A model generated the notes under the pieces. The model made no database searches. It was not told the DNA's origin and saw only the letters and a program-made list of their open reading frames with translations. This document shows positions 47,413 through 60,717 of a DNA stretch of 64,000 bases, piece by piece; within the stretch, counting starts at the first letter, position 1, and every line of letters begins with the position of its first letter. This stretch comes from Chlorops oryzae (lineage: Eukaryota > Arthropoda > Insecta > Diptera > Chloropidae), in the NCBI GenBank assembly GCA_020466095.1, contig CM035807.1:37974135-38038134 (forward strand). Reading direction: 5' to 3'. Made by a program: the position numbers and the translations under genes.

Positions 47413-49053
47413 TACACCCTAGTGGCACTTTGTAACAACTTTAAACCAAAAAAAATTTTTTTGGTTACATAAGGTGTGCATAAGCGTTTCAAAAAACCTT
47501 TTTAGTTTCATAGACAAACCAAAGTAGTTGCGAAAAACTCTTAAAGTTACACAAGCGATTTGACAAACCAAATTTAGTTTTTAGTCAAAAAAATCTGTTT
47601 TGCAACTACTTTTACAACCTTTCGTTACTTTCAATAACGAAAGAGGCGGAGCTTAGATGTTGCTTAGTAGATGCAATGGTTTGTTTATGCAATTCCTTTA
47701 CGGCTGAATGCATATGTTATAAGTTTGAAAAACGTTTATTCAACAAAATTTTAAATGATATGTAACTTATTATAAAAACAGCTGTTAAGCACATTTTCAA
47801 TTAATTTTCTCTTGTCATTTTGAGTGATTGAAAAGAAAAATGAAATCCAAAACAATCTGATATTAATTATGCTAGTGTACCTATGCAACTTCGAATATGT
47901 GCTCACTACAAGTTACTCAAGTAAGCTTAACATTTTTTCCTGTGCATTTTGGAAAAGTTTATTTGCCTTAAGCCAGAAGTGACCATCATTTTTGGTCCTA
48001 AATTTACAAAATGTTGTGATATTGAGGACGAATCTTACTTTAAAATAACGTCTTTTAATGTATATTTACAAAAAAAGTTGCCAGCTACACTTTTTAATTC
48101 TTATCAAATATCATCAACTATTTTAAATCGTTGTGAGTTGCAACTATCTAACAGAAAATTCGGGACATATCTCTATGCTTGTTAATGATCCACAGCTGGT
48201 CACACTATAAACCATCTGTTCGATCTCTACTTCCAATTTTGAGAATGAGCTGCTTTGAGGTTATGTTAGCACCAAATTATTGCTTGGTTATACGCTATTT
48301 ACACGTTAAGACATTTCGATAATGAAACAAATTTTCGACGGCAAGGGAGTGCAGGAGTGAAGAAGGAAAACGCTACACACCACATCCCCGTGCGTCCAGC
48401 TGTACAAAAAGTGATGTTTAATTTATCGAAATGTCTTAACGTGTAAATGGCATCTTATTAAAAAGCTAAAGTAAAATCTTTTAACGTTCATTTAATCGAA
48501 AGCGCTTCAAAAATACAAGGGGTAGAATTTAAAACATTATACAAGTTAAATTTTTTGTAATCAGGGCCATTCAGTAAAAACTTCGGATTCAGAAATTCAA
48601 AAATTTCAAAGAACTCCGTGATATTGCATAACAATTTGAACATATTTTTTTTGGCTTCGTTTATAAAGCAAATTAAACCCATTTATCGAAAGTCAAGTCA
48701 AAATTTCTAAACTCATTGTTTGTTTTGCAACAATATCTATTCCTTTTACAAATGATTCTAATTAAAATTTAACTAACCAAATTGGCTAATGTGTGTGAAT
48801 GAATAAGCAAAGTATTAACTCAAGTATTCAATTGTTTTGTGAAGAAAAGCGCTTGCATTATTCAGTTATTGTAACTTTCTCATTGCAACTAAAATTCTTA
48901 GTTGCAACAGGCTCCGCCTTTTGGGAAACTTTTTGCGTTCATAAGCCGTATGACATAAGCGCCTAAGAACAAAACTCTTTTAAAGAACAATCACTTAGTC
49001 GTATAAGCGTTTCATAGTCGGATATGTAACATTTGGTGCCACTAGGGCATGTA
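47413..49053. mobile_element. TIR element, 1.6 kb, CCCTAGTGGCAC ends
   Basis: CCCTAGTGGCAC at 47417-47428 is inverted at 49036-49047, preceded by TACA and followed by TGTA. Inner blocks with ATAAGCGTTTC-type sequence recur inverted near the right end. No transposase is recognised; a 78-codon frame at 47949-48185 has no known motif. A 152-bp MITE is nested at 48297-48448. Confidence 0.65.
48297..48448. mobile_element. 152-bp MITE
   Basis: A perfect 26-bp inverted repeat starting ATTTACACGTTAAGACATTT at both ends. No target duplication visible. Confidence 0.85.
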
Positions 49054-49056
49054 TTC

Positions 49057-49132
49057 GATCTCTCCGTGGCGTAGCGCATAGCGATTGCGCTTAGCAATCC
49101 GAAGGCTGGAGTTCGAATCCTCTTGCAGGCAG
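49057..49132 (+). repeat. tRNA-like module (Lys-CTT-type loop)
   Basis: Box A TGGCGTAGCGCATAGCG at 49067. A 5-bp stem GATTG/CAATC with 7-nt loop CGCTTAG at 49083-49099. Box B GGAGTTCGAATCC at 49108-49120. The acceptor stem does not pair and position 33 is not T, so this is a tRNA-derived repeat and not a working tRNA gene. Confidence 0.6.
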
Positions 49133-49454
49133 AAATAGTATAAGAAAAAATTGGGAATTGAGAGAAGCAGGTAAATTTTAAATATTAAGGAAACATTTTG
49201 ATTATTCTCATGGAGGAGTAAAAGAAGCTGCCTAACCTCGTTACAGTAAAGTTTCCATCCTGTTCTTCAAAAACGTAAGTACACAAGTCCTATAAGTTCC
49301 ACTTAGAAATGTTCAATCAGTGTTATCTTATTAATTTTAATAAAAAGTTGGATTGGAAAGCATAATTCTTCTAAGGAATTTGTTAATTATTATTTAAATG
49401 TTAGGTAATTAGTTATCTACCTTTTAACCAAAAACATAAAACAATCAAAAAATT

Positions 49455-49512
49455 CTTGCCTGATGTGGATTTGAACTCACCGACATCGGATTGATTTGTA
49501 CAATCTCTCTAA
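49455..49512 (-). repeat. tRNA-like module, opposite orientation
   Basis: Minus-strand box B GAGTTCAAATCCAC (49478-49465) preceded by TTGTACAAATCA. The minus-strand module at 12893-12936 has the same TTGTACAAA..CA before its own box B, so they share a family. It faces the plus module at 49057-49132. Confidence 0.5.
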
Positions 49513-50077
49513 TTTTATATTTAAGAAATCTTACTTCTCAATTAACTTGAAAAAAAAAACTTTGAAATCACTCAAAGAAAAACTAAAATGATATTAATTT
49601 ACAATAAACTGATTTAAACTAATTTAAAAGATATGCAGATTCAGACAATTGACTTTGCCGTAGGACACCGCCATGCTAAAAAAGGCAGTTTTCTCCATGG
49701 GAAAAAGTCAGAGTTTAAATTAATTGTCACTTTAAATCAATCAGTTGTTCCATTAATTTAAAATTAGTTGAAATTCCTTAAGGGAAGTTCTAAAAGTGTG
49801 AGTGTGTTAGTAAAATGTTTTGAGTGTATGGGAACTTGAAAGGCAAAAATTGAACGTGTGGCTGCCGTGTAATTAAATTAATCAAATATGAGCTCGTTTT
49901 CTGATCAGAAATTATACTTTTGCCGGGAGAAATTGGAACCCTAACCGCGATTCGTCTTGGGGAGTCATATTTGACAACATTTACGAGTCATTTTCAAGCC
50001 ATATTTGCTATCATTTTCGAGTCTAATACGACTCATAATTGTGAAAGAAAATAAATAAAGATTTTGATTTATATTCT
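49513..50077. other. Repeat-like DNA, no gene
   Basis: The stretch near 49,660 (GCCGTAGGACACCGCCATGC) resembles the core of the insertion at 6132-6870. GGAACCCTAACCGCGATTCG near 49,930 is tRNA-like but isolated. Confidence 0.35.
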
Positions 50078-50160
50078 CCTCTCTTGGATTTGAACCTGGG
50101 AACTCTCGTATCTCTACTCATGTGTTCACCCATCGACACCGTGTTTGCCTAACCGAAAGT
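50078..50160 (-). repeat. tRNA-like module
   Basis: Minus-strand box B CAGGTTCAAATCC (50098-50086), preceded upstream by GGTGTCGATGGGTGAACACA as a candidate box A region. Degenerate elsewhere. Confidence 0.45.
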
Positions 50161-50927
50161 CGGGGACTTTTTTTGTTTAAAACTTTAAAGTCAAATAAAA
50201 TTTTATTTTTTTTTATTTTTTTTCAACTCCATTCAACTCATTTTTGAGTCTTATATTGAGTAAAATTTCGCAAAGCAACAGCGAAAATAATAATATATCA
50301 ATCCCCTGCGGGATTAATTGACGATTGCTCTATATTTTGGTTTTCTATTTCAACACGACTCGTTTTTGAAACATACAAATGAGTTCTTTTCGAGTCGTCT
50401 TTTTATCGTGCATGTGATCAATCGTTTTTTAGTTATCAAGGGGTCTCGAAAAAGACTCGTAAATGAAACTTCTTATAAAATGCCTATTTTATATCAAAAC
50501 ATGAATATAAATGGATACTTTAAATTTCAAAGGCAAATACACTTAAGTTGACGTCACGATAGGAGACTAGTCACAGTAATGGCGTCAAATCATTTTTTGT
50601 GCAAATGAGACGAATGTCAAACGAAGTAAACAAAAAATAAATAAATAAATAACGTTAACGCTTAGAACATATTAAAAGAGAATTTCAGACATTTTCGAGC
50701 TACTTTTTATCTAATGCAAGCCAGAACAGTGCAACTTTAGCGCAATTAAGGGGTAAACAAAGTGTAACGAGAGCTCCCCAAACTATAGTTGGCCTTTTTA
50801 CAACCGACTAGTTGGCTAATCCGCCAAAGTAATAATCGGAACATCCCTTAAAAAAAACTATATTTTACGACTATAAATGAAACTCAAATTATACTGCAGG
50901 GCAAACATTTTTTAGTATAAAACAATT
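50161..50927. other. Unannotated DNA
   Basis: Several GAGTCTTTTTCGAGTCG-like short inverted motifs, otherwise nothing recognised. Confidence 0.4.
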
Positions 50928-51628
50928 AAGAAAGCTAAAGTCGGTCAAGCCCGACTTTGAAATACCCAGCGTCCCGACATTATTGGCGCACTATGTTTTG
51001 CCTTTCCGTGCGAAAGTTACACAAAATTAATGTTTGCGGGCTTGACAGTGGACGGAACGTACTCGTTCTACGCCTTATGTTTCGGAAGTTACGAAAAATC
51101 TCCATTTGTGGGCGTGGCAGTGGGCGGGCCACATAAACTATTTTCCTACACCTTTCCTTCGCTTTGGTCAACCTATGTTGTGAATTTGACGCCTTTTACT
51201 TCACAAGTTACGATAAACCCTTATTTGTGGTCCATTTTTTCCCAGGATATGTCTTTACTAATTTCTAATTTACCAGTACACCAAATATCAATGAAATGTG
51301 TTGAGTGGTTCGCAAGTTAGAAGCATTTTACTGAAAACACACTAAATTAATTTGTGGGCGTAGCAGTTGGCGGATGTCTCCCATTTTTACTTAGGATCAT
51401 ACTCGGATCCCGATATACCTGTGTGCTATATTTCGACTTGGTTGGTCCAGCCGTTTCGGAGGAGATCCGGCCACAGACGGACGGACAGACAGACGGACAT
51501 ATCTAAATCGATTCAGTTTTTGATCCTGATAATTTCTATATATATTTGTCTATATCTCCGGAGCTTAGTTCTCCCTGTTACAAGATTCGCACAAAACTAA
51601 TATACCCCGCTTACGCTGGGTATAAATA
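50928..51628 (+). repeat. Interspersed repeat family B, full copy
   Basis: Starts AAGAAAGCTAAAGTCGGTCA and ends ACGCTGGGTATAAATAG. It contains GGGCGTGGCAGTGGGCGG and a GACGGACAGACAGACGG microsatellite, then ATCGATTCAGTTTTTGATCC. Nearly the same layout occurs at 63268-63878, and a truncated inverted copy at 9476-9790. No coding capacity. GTCY microsatellites within mobile repeats are known from flies. Confidence 0.8.
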
Positions 51629-52206
51629 GTCTTGAAACGTCATAATGTTTGCTGGGTAGAGTTGCCAACTCAAAAGTTTTCATATTCTTTTGTATATCGA
51701 TCCAGTTTTAACAAATTGCCACCATGAAGGTTTAATATAAAATAAATACGAATAAAATTTTTTTGCTATTAGGTTTTCAAATCATGAATAATATTGCTCT
51801 TAATTTAGCACAATTTATATATTTTAAATAACTTTCTTTATTATGTAATAACAGTTGAAACAATTTATATTTTCTCCGTAATTTCCTAAGCCATTTAATC
51901 GTTCTTAAATGGAACATTTTTTAGTTCGCTGAAAACCATGAACAACAATTTTTTTTTTTCGTGTAAAATTAAATTATTGAAAAAATTTTTTAATTTTAAT
52001 TGAAATATTTCCATGATTTTTCTGATCGCTGTTTCCACGTTTTTGTGCGTTTTTTTTTTCACTAAAGAAAGTGTGTAATTGTGTTTGTAGGCTCTCCACT
52101 TTTATACAATATCAACTCTGTTTTTCGTTGGCTGCTGGTATCCATTTATGCTGACTTCCTCTGTATTAAAGCAAATGTTCCGAACTGTTTATTGTTGAAT
52201 AATGAA
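51629..52206. other. Flank of mir-10, unannotated
   Basis: Downstream side of mir-10 (minus strand). AT-rich; GTTTGCTGGG at about 51,647 is a lone end of the CCCAGCAAAC family. Confidence 0.4.
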
Positions 52207-52276
52207 CCACACAAACCTCTCTAGAACCGAATTTGTCACTAGATATCAAAACAAATTCGGATCTACAGGGTGGATG
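52207..52276 (-). ncRNA. mir-10: microRNA mir-10 precursor
   Basis: Minus-strand hairpin. The 5p arm (52271-52250, starting ACCCTGTAGATCCGAATTTG) is the universally conserved miR-10-5p. The 3p arm (52235-52213, starting CAAATTCGGTTCTAGAGAGG) matches fly miR-10-3p as I know it. CGAATTTG pairs with CAAATTCG across a 14-nt loop region, and the basal stem closes with CCAC.. against ..GTGTGG. mir-10 lies between Hox4 (Dfd) and Hox5 (Scr) in insects and regulates Hox-cluster transcripts. Here it is on the same strand as Dfd, 34.3 kb upstream, so the two could share a long primary transcript. Confidence 0.98.
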
Positions 52277-53940
52277 TAGAACAAAAGCGCGAGTCCTCCG
52301 ATGACATTGAAGAAGAAATTCTGATACCGCCTGGAAAAAAAATCTGTTATTAGCGTCCGATTTGGTGTTGATTAAACAATATTAGCGGTTGGTGTAGGAT
52401 ACAAAATTAAATATTAATGAATTAGCTTCTTTTACATAAAACATCTGAAGGCCGATGTTACTTTGCGAACGACTGCTTGGCGAGCACTGGGCCAAGGAAT
52501 ATCAAAACGCTACATCGAACGTGTTATATCTTTCGAAAATTGATTACTCACATTGATTTTTTATGCAGGTCTTAAAAAGCGCTTTTATCGGCTTGACTAA
52601 TTGTTCGGTTGACCCGATAAGATAAGAACATATCATTTCAAATTCTTCTTGATAGCTTTAAAACTTGAAGAATGAAGATTTTAAAAAATATTTATCGAAT
52701 CGATTATAAACGGATTAGACACTTGGCTTTGTGATGGGTGCGGCGCTTTATTCAACAATTTGTCGTGGTGAGGAATAAAAGACGGAACCACGGCGTTTAA
52801 TGAGCGTTAGACAAAATCAATCATGCCGTTGGATTTAAATAAGAGGACATGTGAATAGATATCTCTTTTTTTTTTAAATATATTTTCGCCGCTCAATAAC
52901 CGTTTTTAACCGCTCACGAGGTTTGGATTTTTTTTTTTTATCAGATAGCGTCTCAATCGGAATCGATAACTCTATTCTTTTAATTAACCATATAATAGTA
53001 AGCAGTTGTCTTCCGGTTACCTAGAACTCGAATATTAAATCAAAAGTAAAAGATTTTGACAAATTCATGAAAATTTCGCAAATTTCTATGTTTAGATAAT
53101 TGCAAATCATCGTTGAAATCGTTTAAAGTTTTGATCGTCATTCACATGTCAGTAAAATGCTGACTAATGGATCAAATGCTGCCTTGAAGAAAAAGGTAAT
53201 GCAGCTGTTTCCGTTTCTCTTCTCCTTTTCACCATCCACGATGTCCACTCAAAGGATTTTTTCGGGAAAAATCTCTCCATGCACAATCGGGACAGATTTT
53301 CTGAAAATAATAAAAGGAATTTAATTTGATGTTATTTCCTAAGCAGGTTAATAGACCACACCTAACTAGCGCGTTGCCTTTAGTACTCACGTTAATATGG
53401 GCGGGATTAAAGCAGACTTAAGTCACGCCCAGTGAGGGAAGTAACGTCAAGTATTTAATACCTTTGAGAATTGTCCTTCGTGAAAGGGGATTCTTTATCT
53501 GCCTTATGCTATTGTTTGCATAGCAAACAACAGCGTCACAGATAAACTCAGCAAGTTTACAGTACTTTCGAACGCCTGGTAAAGGGATATCTTTACTATC
53601 ATTTTCATGAAAAAATAAAATACCATTTTTTATGTGTGTCCTTGAAATAGGATTCAGTCATGAACGAGAGAATAGAAGATTTTTTTCTGTTTCGATTTTT
53701 CGCTTCAATTCAAATTGGCTATTCTAGGCTGTTGAAAGTGTTTCTTCACAGATTTCGGAATAAGCAATTTACGCTACAAATATGTTAAGCAAATCGTGAA
53801 GTGTTAATTATAATGCCCTGACTTACAAATTAGCAGAGAGTAATATAAAACGAATAATTTTCGTTTCATCCAATTGTCCCTTATAAACGAATACATTTTT
53901 ATTTATTTTCTTTTTATTGAATAACGTTTTAAGAAAGGAA
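52277..53940. other. Upstream flank of mir-10
   Basis: No repeats of the window's families are seen, so it may include the mir-10 primary transcript's promoter. A small hairpin GCTATTGTTTGC/GCAAACAACAGC is at 53507-53533. No genes recognised. Confidence 0.4.
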
Positions 53941-56541
53941 TAATTTAAGGCAGCTCTAATATACAGGGTGTCCCGTGCGGAAGTGCTTTTTTTGTAGGGA
54001 TGGTAGAGGAGGCCAAGGTGAACAAAAAGTCGAATGGAAGGGGCGTCGTAAATGCACCCCTGAGGAGCTATAGAGCAGGAAATCGAGAAAAAAATTCTCC
54101 CACGATAATGGCTTATTGTAGAAAAAAAAAATAGGATAAGGTTTGAAAGCCAATCTTATGGACTTTTAGGTAAAATTAAATTGTTGGTAGAAATTTGAGC
54201 CATTGAGGGAAAAATAAACGCTCAAAGACAAAACTTTCAATTTTTTTTTTACTTTCGGAGCCATTTTGGTATGAAAAAGGTCCTATTAGCATATACCTTT
54301 CTAATTTTTTTCCGAATCTCCAGCCGATTTCCTTTTAAACTGCAGTACATATGCTATACCTTGTTTGGCGTTTAACCATCGAACAAATGGGATTTAAAAA
54401 CGAAATTGAGTTGAAAAATCCATTTTCGGTCGGACTCTACTTGTATTGAATCTTCTGATTGCTTCGCTTTTTAGAGAAGACAATATTGCTTTAAAAATGG
54501 ATGTACGAAACATATTTGAAAATCACCTTATGGTCTGAAAATAAGCCAAAAATTCAGGCCAAAGTGTCATAGTAGTCTTAAAGAAATAAAAGCATACAGA
54601 CAGACAATGGTGGGCCTTAATCGTGTGTCGAGTGACTTTTTCGGATATGGAAGTGAAAAACTTCTAAAAGAAATTAAATTTAATACAAATTTATACTGAT
54701 ACATATTACACCTTTTGAAAGCACAAATGTGTTATGTAGTCAAAAAGTGAAATGTTCAAATGTTTCAGAAGATGATCACGCAAAATATTTGTCGAAATAG
54801 AATTTTGTGAAGAATAAAATTTCACGCATAGTTTCAATCCTCAGTAAACGTCCAAAATTGAGAGCTTTCGACGAAACGAATTTCGATTTACCGAACAAAT
54901 AAAATGGTCACGCCAAACTTTTACCTAATTGCAGCGTGAAATAACTCATTGGTCCCAATTTTCTAGTCAATTATAGTTCAAAATATCGAAAGTTCCCTTA
55001 ACTGTTTATATATATACTTATTTATGGGAATTTATGCAGGGAACAATACGCAGTGTTTAGTAGATGTCAAATATTAAAAAAGTGCAGTATATCTACTGCA
55101 ATTGGAATAAAGTTCTAACCTTCTCGCAATGGCAAGATTCGATACTTATAGACATCTCTTTGACAATATTTTGGTTGAGAGTTGGAACAGTGTTGAGAAT
55201 TTGCAGAATGTGAAAAGTAAGGTGAAGGGGTATTCGAAATACCGGAACTTCAAAATGTATTAATAGCTTAAGAAATATGAAAGATGATTAATTCAGATGA
55301 ATTGTGGATTGCAGAATAAACTGTGATATTTAGAATATCTCTAAAAAATTTTAAAATATCCAATAAATTTTTTGGAGGGGAAAAAGCTTTTAGTTCCAGC
55401 GGTCTTGCGCAGGTAATTAGGCAGATATTATTGATAGATTTTATTCCTGAAAATTGAAGAAGGATTTTTGGAATTGAAAAAACCCCGTTACATTATTTAG
55501 TAACTCACAAATTGAAACGTTTTACTGTGATTTCTTGCATCGTCTCGTTTCACATTCCCTTTTCGTGCTCAATTATTAAAACTCCAACGTTGAAAGCAGC
55601 CATACGGACAAACATTCGACAGCTATTGCACATACATACATATGCACACACCCTTGTTTTTTTGTACGCAGAATGTGCGCTAGATATGAAAGAGAAGGAA
55701 CTATATTCAAAGAAATCTACCTGAGTTGAGAAACAAAATAAAAATTTAGTCGCCAATCACTGAGGGACTCAAAGTATTTCAGATGAGATTTTTTGTGATC
55801 AGGTAAAATTGATTTCGAAGTTTTGGAGGCAAAGCAGAGATGAGCCTAATTCAAAGGACTATTTAAAAATGCCAGCGGCTTTTGTGATTGCTCAAGTCCG
55901 GCAAAAAAACTGTTCGAGCTCTCGAATTGGGAGCTATGAACGCTTGAAAGCATTTAAAATCAAAAAATAATTTTGTATATATAAGTAGATCCTGTATAAA
56001 TTTTTTTGGTAATTTTAGTAAATCATTTTAATGCCGAGAAATTCTTTTCGCTATACGACACAATTTCGTGCAGAAGTACATACATACGTGTATAATAGCC
56101 ATTGCAATAAAGTCTTTTAAGTCAGCGGCATATTTTGATATAATTTTTATAATGAAAGTAATTGAACAATTTTAAAGCATCCGATATTTAATGCAACTTC
56201 AATATATGGCTTCTAATCTATCAAATTTCAAGCTGAACTCGGCATGTGTTTTCGGAGTGATAAAAGCATAGGGGTACTCACAAAGGCGTCGGAAAAAAAG
56301 ACAGTAGAAAAATCAGAAAATTTTATCTACTTAAAAAGTTGTGCAAGATACAAAAAAGTTTTAAAAAATTTTAAGAAGTCGCAATATTCCGATTTTCCGA
56401 CTTTCCAACGTTTTTAACACGCCTTTGTGAATACCCTTAATATATTGGAGCTCAAAATTTTCTACATTTATAAAAACTATTGGATAAATTGTTTGAAAAA
56501 TTATGAATACCCATCTAGTTTAAAGAAGTTTTTTATAATAC
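53941..56541. other. Unannotated DNA, one transposon-type end
   Basis: At 53963 TACAGGGTGTCCCGTGCGG looks like a DNA transposon end, but no partner is found. The remainder is AT-rich without recognisable genes. Confidence 0.4.
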
Positions 56542-56798
56542 ATATCGCACATGTACATAAAGAGTGCCACAACTCAAAATTTCAATTTTTAAGAAAACGC
56601 AGCTTAACCGGCACAGTCTAGGTGCATTTGTATGACGAAGTGACTGAAATAACTGCTTTTTTCGCTGATTTGAAATAACAAAAACGCAATTATGAGTGTT
56701 CGATTAGGTAGACAGGTGACCAGTGAACACATTTCTTGCATTAACTCCAATTTGACAAATTTTGAGTTGTGACACTCTTGATGTCCGTGCGCGATATA
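56542..56798. mobile_element. MITE family C, copy 2
   Basis: Ends ATATCGCACATGTACATAAA and (inverted) ATATCGCGCACGGACATCAA, then AGAGTG.CAC. It shares GTCTAGGTGCATTTGTATGA with copy 1 (18892-19058) and has extra sequence in the middle. Confidence 0.75.
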
Positions 56799-58878
56799 AT
56801 AGTTTACTTTACAGCCTCTTAAAATCTATTTAAAAATTTCGAATTTATCTTCCGCTGGGAGTAATCCAAAAAACATTTCCTGCTCTCTTAAGGACTCTTA
56901 AAATCAAAACCCATAAGCACAATCTTTCTATAATGCCATTACGATTAATTTTAAAAATAAAACTGGAAAACTATTTTCACATATCAAGCTGATATCAATC
57001 AATGAATTTACTATTCGAGCCTTTTGAGCATGCTGAATGGGTGCGTTCTTTTTTTTTACCATCCAGAATATTTTTTTACTAATTAAAAATTGAATCCCCG
57101 TAACACTTCTCTTTTGTAGTTTGAATATTCGGAATATCGGTATGAAATCGCTAAAGTAAAGAGTTTGTTTTTCTTGGGCGCATGTTTAAAAACTTCAAAT
57201 TCAAAAGAAAATAGATTTTATATAAAATAATCTATTGGCAAATTCCACGGGTTAAGACTACCTTCATTATTATCCTTTTACGCCAGTCAAAAATTTGGGT
57301 CTGACAGCCCAATCATTGCTGGGGCAGTTGAGTTCTCATTTTGGTGGTTTTGAATTCATAAAGAATCCACCAGTATTCGTTCCTTTTATTTCCAATACTT
57401 ACAACCCTTCCCGTACGGCAAAATAAATTGCTACCCTAAATGAATTAAATCTTCAACGCGCGATATGTGGTCTGTGTTTCTTTGAACGATGGAGGGTGTT
57501 TACTAGGTATACACTCAAAGCGTTGTCTCATATTGTTCTCAGCTCATATACATACATACATCCGTATATAGATAAACGGCTGCATGTATGTATGCCCATA
57601 ACGATTCAATTAAAAGTGAATCGGCGAAAATCCGGTTTTTAGAACCAGCATTGAAAGTTTTGGATGAATTGAAGAACGGAATGGAATTTCAGGATTTGTT
57701 TTTTAAACGCAAACAAATAAAAAATAAACCTAGGTAGTTGCCTCAGACGCCTTGAATATTTTATATGACCGACCTTCTTCGAATAATGCAGCATTTTATT
57801 GCTACCTTTTTGTTTGAATGAATTCTTTTTCTTCGACTTTCTTATGCTTTCTTTTGCCAAGTATATTCAGGTTGGCTGTATTTGTCTTTATGTTTATTCT
57901 TGCTTTTGTTGGTCTTTATCCGTAAAACTTAAATTTATTAGACAACAGCGTAACGAAAGCAGAGTTTAGGTTAACGGCGACGACAACGTCGTCAAGAAAC
58001 ACAAGATTTTTGTATTTAGAAAAAGGGAACACAGACGTTCAAATATTTTTTGTTTAGCATGTGTTATTGCCTCTTACCAATTTGCACCGAAAGAGAAAAA
58101 TTCACGATTTTAGGTAAATTTATTTTCCATTGGATTTTAAAAATGTTGAATGTCTGAAATTGTTATAAAGCGCTTCCCATAAGAGAAAGTTTTTGCTGCA
58201 GTGGCAAGCGAACATTGAAAAACATTTCTATCGAGTCTCAAAATCCTTTTTTTTTTTTTGTTACTATGAAGAGTAAGTAATCAAAGTCAGAATTTTTTAT
58301 AGAATTATATTGAAATTGTTATTGAATTTATATCCGGGGTTAAACTCTCAATTGTAACCCTTTTCCAGCAATGTTTTTTGATAAGGCCTTCGCCTCAGTT
58401 CGGTAAGAAATACCCGCTGAAATTCCTACGTTATTTCGCCCAGGAAAAAAAGGTATCATAAAAATATTCTACACAGCCCAGACGGCATAAACAGCTGATT
58501 TAAATTTTAATTTTTTTATTTTTATTTTTTTAAGCATTATTAAACCAACTTTAAACTATTTTGACATCAACTCTCACTATTCTGCGAAAAAAAAATATCA
58601 ACTTCAATTATATCTGCTAGGATAGCCTGGGTTTCGATGTACATTCTTAGGCAAAAAAGTATTAAAATACTATGATACTTTACTGAACTGAGGCCATCCG
58701 TCAGAAATGCCGCGTGAATTTTCTGAAGCTGTTTTATATGGAGTTTTTCATTCCTAGCCGAACTGAGGACATAGCTTTAATATAAACTTCTTGAATTGTT
58801 CGGAGGGAAAATTAAATGGAAAATTTGTTCGATTAATTAAATTTTATTAATTAAAATTTCTAAGTATAAATCTAAATC
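56799..58878. other. Unannotated DNA
   Basis: Nothing recognised. ORFs such as 57639-57860 (minus, Lys-rich) have no support. Confidence 0.4.
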
Positions 58879-59267
58879 CTGAAATCCACTATAGAGTTTT
58901 TTACGTAGAGAAAATAGTGTAGAGTGCAGAGAATTTACCATTTTTGTGCACACTGAAGACCGTCTCTACAATTCTAAAGCTCTACGTAGCGCTTCCGCCA
59001 ACATATTTAGAGTACAGCTCTACTGTGTGCTCCACGACTGTTTACACTGCAAAAGTGTTTTACTCTACTGTAGAGTCGTAGACAAAACATTCTGCTGGAA
59101 ATTAAACAATCGTGGAATACATAGAAGAGCTCTACTCTAAATATGTCGACGACATCTCTACGTAGAGCTGATGAATTATAGAGACGGTCTTCGGCGTGCA
59201 AAAAAAGGTAGATTCTCTGCACTCTACACTATTTTCTCTACGTAAAAAACTCAATAGTGGATTTCAG
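58879..59267. mobile_element. Foldback MITE family E, copy 1
   Basis: 389 bp with long inverted arms (about 170-190 bp, imperfect) beginning CTGAAATCCACTATAGAGTT. CTCTACGTAGAG-type motifs are repeated throughout. The pair of ORFs on opposite strands covering it are similar peptides produced by the palindromic structure. Non-coding. Confidence 0.85.
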
Positions 59268-60717
59268 GACTAAAGGTGCTATCTTATTGTATTGTCGTTT
59301 TAACATAAAGACACCCACAGTTGTTTAATTCTGGTGTTTCAATTTCTAAGTAAAAGAAGTCACATTTCAATCACGCGTTAGTACTTATTATACTGTTCAA
59401 AAAAGAAATGAATTACATAATTAAATGCGTAACGTGTTCGCTTAGCAAACGAAAAAAACCAAAAGCAAAAGTAAATATGAAAAAGAAAAAGAAAAAAATT
59501 TAAACCCTCCAAAATGTATGATTTCAGCTGGCCTTAAGCAAACTTTCTCTCCGTATATTGAATCAAAATTTATATTCATAGGTGAAATTACTTAATATCA
59601 GACAATCTCGATCCAAAAAATTTGAAGAGTGTTAAGTAACCAAGGTTGCTGATTGTCATATATAAGTATTAGTAAAAATATTTGTTCTTCAGAGCAAACG
59701 CAGGGGCATACCGAGAGAATAGAGGGCTTTGGTAGTGCTTGTATTTGCCACAGCGGTATATTGAACAATTATAAGACATTAACCCAAAAAAAAATTGGGG
59801 GGGCTAGAGGTAATTTAGAGAGTTATGGACCAAAAACCAAAAAAATTCTAAAAATTCATGACGTCCGATTTCGATGAAATTTTTGTTTATAGAATAAGTG
59901 AAAAATTTTAGCATAAAGCACCATATTTAGTTTGTTTCTAAACCAATTTTAATGAAATCACATTTCTTGTATAGCTGAAAGAACTGTCTTTCATTCTAAG
60001 TTATCAAAAAAAAAAAAAACTGTAAAATGTTTTTTGCAATCAAATATCAAAATTGAACTTTGTTTAATGGAAAAAAATCTTTTAAAATTCAATATTTTCC
60101 AATTTTAGTTGTCTATACCCAGCAGTAATATGGACTGCCCCAAGTGTAGCCTTCGGTCAGCCATTCATGTTATCAGTACTAGTTCCCTCATAATTCCACT
60201 TCAAATGTATTCAACTGACCTTTTTAACACGGGCCTGTCATTGGAGAGCGACTAGACCGCCAAACGGCTGACCGTAAGTCAGGTTTTTTGGGTCAATTGT
60301 CTTAATTTTGTCCGATTTTTGGATAGTCAAATAAGGAAAATAAATAACAAATTTCTTACATATTTTCTAAGTTAATGAAAGTGTCATTTACAGGCTACCC
60401 TTAAACCAACCCGTTTATTACCGATCGCCAGAATTCGACCGAATTCGATGGAGCGAACTGCAATAATATAACTGGTAGGTTTTGGACCGGTCAAAGGCCG
60501 TGCTGCTTAGGAAATTGACCGGCTCATTATTGCAGGGTAGTTCAAAAATTTTGGCATAGTAAAGGGTAAGTCTTGTTCTTTTTGGTAATATGTATTTAAC
60601 CAAAAAACTTCTTTTTTTGCGTTTATCTCAGAAACTATTCTTTGGGGAAATAAATGGCTCTGGGACTTTCACAGGAATTGTATTATAATTAGCATCTGAG
60701 TTCTATCAGTCTTAAGT
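59268..60717. other. Unannotated DNA
   Basis: A less AT-rich segment at 60120-60560 holds short inverted motifs (GAATTCGACCGAATTC, GACCGG) but no gene. Confidence 0.4.

Noticed and set aside
49057..49132. Functional tRNA-Lys gene
   Set aside because: The anticodon arm is good, but there is no acceptor stem pairing and position 33 is not T; read as a tRNA-derived repeat.
53963..54650. Complete transposon starting ACAGGGTGTCCC
   Set aside because: Only one end is convincing; no inverted partner or transposase was found.
59007..59222. ORF pair with similar peptides on both strands (58946-59140 and 59007-59222)
   Set aside because: The similarity arises from the long inverted repeat of the foldback MITE, not from related genes.
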